Assembly: GCA_028706835.1 (NCBI GenBank)
Contig: JAQTVL010000221.1
Span: forward strand, 1 to 7,297
DNA length: 7,297 nucleotides
Direction: 5' to 3'
DNA from: Phycisphaerae bacterium
GTDB lineage: Bacteria; Planctomycetota; Phycisphaerae; JAJVII01
Below the pieces are notes generated by a model. The model was given only the letters and a program-made list of their open reading frames with translations. It had not been told where the DNA came from and searched no databases. Each line of letters opens with the position of its first letter. Position 1 is the stretch's first letter. This document shows positions 6,241 through 7,297 of this stretch, piece after piece. The translations under genes were made by a program, and so were the position numbers.

Positions 6241-7002
6241 ATGGCTGTGCTTGCGATTATCTCTGACATCCACGGGAACCTCGAGGCGCTCACCGCGGTG
6301 CTCGCGGACATCAAGGCCCGCGGCATCGAGCGGATCATCTGCCTCGGCGACGTGGTGGGCTACGGGCCCGACCCGCTGCCGTGCCTGGACCTCATTCGGC
6401 GAAGCTGCCAGGTGACGCTCTGCGGCAACCACGACCAGGCGGTCCTGCTCGAGCCGAATAACTTCAACGTCGGCGCCGAGCGGGCCTGCTTCTGGACCCG
6501 GCAGTGCCTCGAAGATGAGCCCGATGCCAAGCTCCGCGACGACCGCTGGCGGTTCATCGGCCGGCTGCCCGTCAAACACGTCGACGGCAAGATGCTGTTC
6601 GTGCACGGCTCGCCGCGCCGGCCGGTGAACGAGTACATCTTCCCGGACGACGTGTACACGAACCCGACGAAGATCTCGCACATTTTCGAGCGATTCGAGG
6701 GCGTGTGCTTCGTCGGCCACACGCACGTGCCGGGGCTGTTCACCCCCGAGCCGGACTTCTACTCGCCCGAGGAATTCTCGCACAAGATCGACATCGGCGG
6801 CGACGACGAGCGGCGGATTCTGAATGTCGGTAGCGTCGGCCAGCCGCGCGACCGCGACCCGCGGGCGTGCTACGTTATCGTCAACGAGACTGTCGTGGAA
6901 TACGTCCGGCTGGAGTATGACATCCAGGCGACGGTGGCGAAGGTGGCGGAGGTGCCGGCGCTCGACAATTTCCTCGGCCAGCGGCTGATCGACGGCCGGT
7001 AG
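6241..7002 (+). CDS. YfcE/MJ0936-type metallophosphoesterase
   Basis: A 253-residue calcineurin-like phosphoesterase, expected in the cytoplasm with two catalytic metals (commonly Mn). Every metal-ligand motif of the family is present: DIHGN with Asp9/His11, LGDVVGYGP with Asp37, GNHD with Asn63/His64, FVHGSP with His122, and GHTHVP with His160/His162. NVGSVGQPRDRDPRACYVI towards the C-terminus is also conserved in this group. Members hydrolyse phosphodiesters or phosphomonoesters such as bis-p-nitrophenyl phosphate in vitro, and natural substrates are usually unknown. Length is slightly above the small YfcE proteins (about 185) and fits the longer 240-250 residue group. It has its own promoter at 6186-6214 and a Shine-Dalgarno. 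It is followed by an inverted repeat and then yidC. The long opposing minus-strand frame (6208-7095) reads through the repeat and is not a gene. Confidence 0.95.
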   Translation: MAVLAIISDIHGNLEALTAVLADIKARGIERIICLGDVVGYGPDPLPCLDLIRRSCQVTLCGNHDQAVLLEPNNFNVGAERACFWTRQCLEDEPDAKLRDDRWRFIGRLPVKHVDGKMLFVHGSPRRPVNEYIFPDDVYTNPTKISHIFERFEGVCFVGHTHVPGLFTPEPDFYSPEEFSHKIDIGGDDERRILNVGSVGQPRDRDPRACYVIVNETVVEYVRLEYDIQATVAKVAEVPALDNFLGQRLIDGR

Positions 7003-7007
7003 AAACC

Positions 7008-7096
7008 AGTGGTCAGCGGCCAGTGGTCGGTGGTCAGCAAGAAGGAGCGGGGTGCTTCGGGTTCTGCTGACCACTGACCACTGTTCACTGACCACT
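7008..7096. repeat. Dispersed GGTCAGTG-type inverted repeat, right copy
   Basis: Complete second copy of the family seen at 1-80. The 32-nt arms 7008-7039 and 7065-7096 are inverted copies matching at 28 of 32 positions, with a 25-nt loop. Bases 7073-7095 are identical to 58-80. It fills almost the whole gap between the metallophosphoesterase stop (7002) and the yidC start region. It can fold into a long stem in RNA and may limit read-through into yidC, but there is no T-tract. Confidence 0.85.
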
Positions 7097-7105
7097 TCTC
7101 AGGAC

Positions 7106-7112
7106 AAGGCGG
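7106..7112 (+). promoter_or_regulatory. Ribosome binding site deciding the TTG start of yidC
   Basis: AAGGCGG (one base from AAGGAGG) ends 4 nt before TTG at 7117. The frame is closed upstream by a stop at 7075-7077. No ATG or GTG occurs between that stop and the start of the protein, so TTG is the best start. Confidence 0.55.
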
Positions 7113-7116
7113 AATC

Positions 7117-7297
7117 TTGGAAGCCAAACGAACCATAGTGGCGTTGCTGATCTCTGCGGCCGCATTCTTTCTGTGGATGCACGTGATCTCGAAGTGGTCG
7201 TTCTTCGACCGGCTGACCCCGAAGCCGGAGTCGCAGCAGACGCAGACGGCAGGCCAGCCCACCTCGCCGCCGCAACCGCCGCCGCAACCGATTCTGC
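7117..7297 (+). CDS. yidC: Membrane protein insertase YidC, N-terminal fragment (runs off window)
   Basis: Sixty codons are visible, starting with TTG: (M)EAKRTIVALLISAAAFFLW and onward. A short basic head (KR) precedes one membrane span at about residues 6-24, then WSFFDRLTP, then a Gln/Pro/Thr-rich stretch (about 34-60). This matches the start of Gram-negative-type YidC: one N-terminal anchor, a flexible linker, then the large periplasmic domain, which lies beyond the window. YidC inserts proteins into the cytoplasmic membrane, alone or with SecYEG. The linker contains a perfect 12-bp tandem duplication (7267-7278, 7279-7290) encoding PPQP twice. The gene is not preceded by rnpA or yidD here but by a metallophosphoesterase and a repeat. 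The call rests on the N-terminus only. Another single-anchor envelope protein with a Pro-rich linker is the alternative. Confidence 0.7.
   Translation, partial: MEAKRTIVALLISAAAFFLWMHVISKWSFFDRLTPKPESQQTQTAGQPTSPPQPPPQPIL

Noticed and set aside
6208..7095. 295-codon minus-strand frame opposite the metallophosphoesterase
   Set aside because: It begins inside the repeat (SEQWSVVS-type peptide, a known spurious pattern from such repeats) and then runs antisense to a gene with all metal-binding motifs.

Overview
This is a GC-rich bacterial window with six complete genes, one gene cut by the right edge and three dispersed inverted-repeat elements. The organism is most likely a planctomycete, possibly of the Phycisphaerae type. 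That is an inference from three things: the GGTCAGTG / CAGTGACC-type intergenic repeats at both ends, a GHQ...YHPG..KN protein of a kind I associate with planctomycetes, and an intergenic palindrome built around GGTAGCGCAGCTACC. No rRNA, tRNA, CRISPR array, phage gene or transposase was seen.

Left part (1-2473, minus strand): a family 2 glycosyltransferase of the dolichyl-phosphate-mannose-synthase type is followed after 43 bp by a 529-residue uncharacterised protein. That protein shares the motif order of BshC, the cysteine-adding enzyme of bacillithiol synthesis. Its last codons and stop lie inside a dispersed repeat. A sigma70-like promoter sits almost on top of the glycosyltransferase ATG.

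Middle (2646-5952, plus strand, divergent from the left part): an aldo/keto reductase with an intact catalytic tetrad, then a family 4 glycosyltransferase, then 16 bp later an ATP-grasp protein of the sugar-transfer-associated type. The last two are very likely co-transcribed. Together they suggest a small cell-envelope or exopolysaccharide function in which a glycan or glycolipid is extended and then ligated or capped, but no substrate can be read from the sequence.

Right part (5953-7297, plus strand): a 288-bp intergenic stretch holds a REPIN-like pair of inverted palindromes and a good promoter. Then come a YfcE/MJ0936-type metallophosphoesterase, a second copy of the left-end repeat family, and the first 60 codons of yidC, the membrane protein insertase, starting with TTG.

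The most unusual items are the BshC-like protein, the glycosyltransferase/ATP-grasp pair (the transferase lacks the first Glu of its EX7E motif), the REPIN-like element, and start regions where a -10-like box lies 7-9 nt before the ATG, which suggests leaderless mRNAs. No complete, clearly new multi-gene system can be demonstrated from this window alone.
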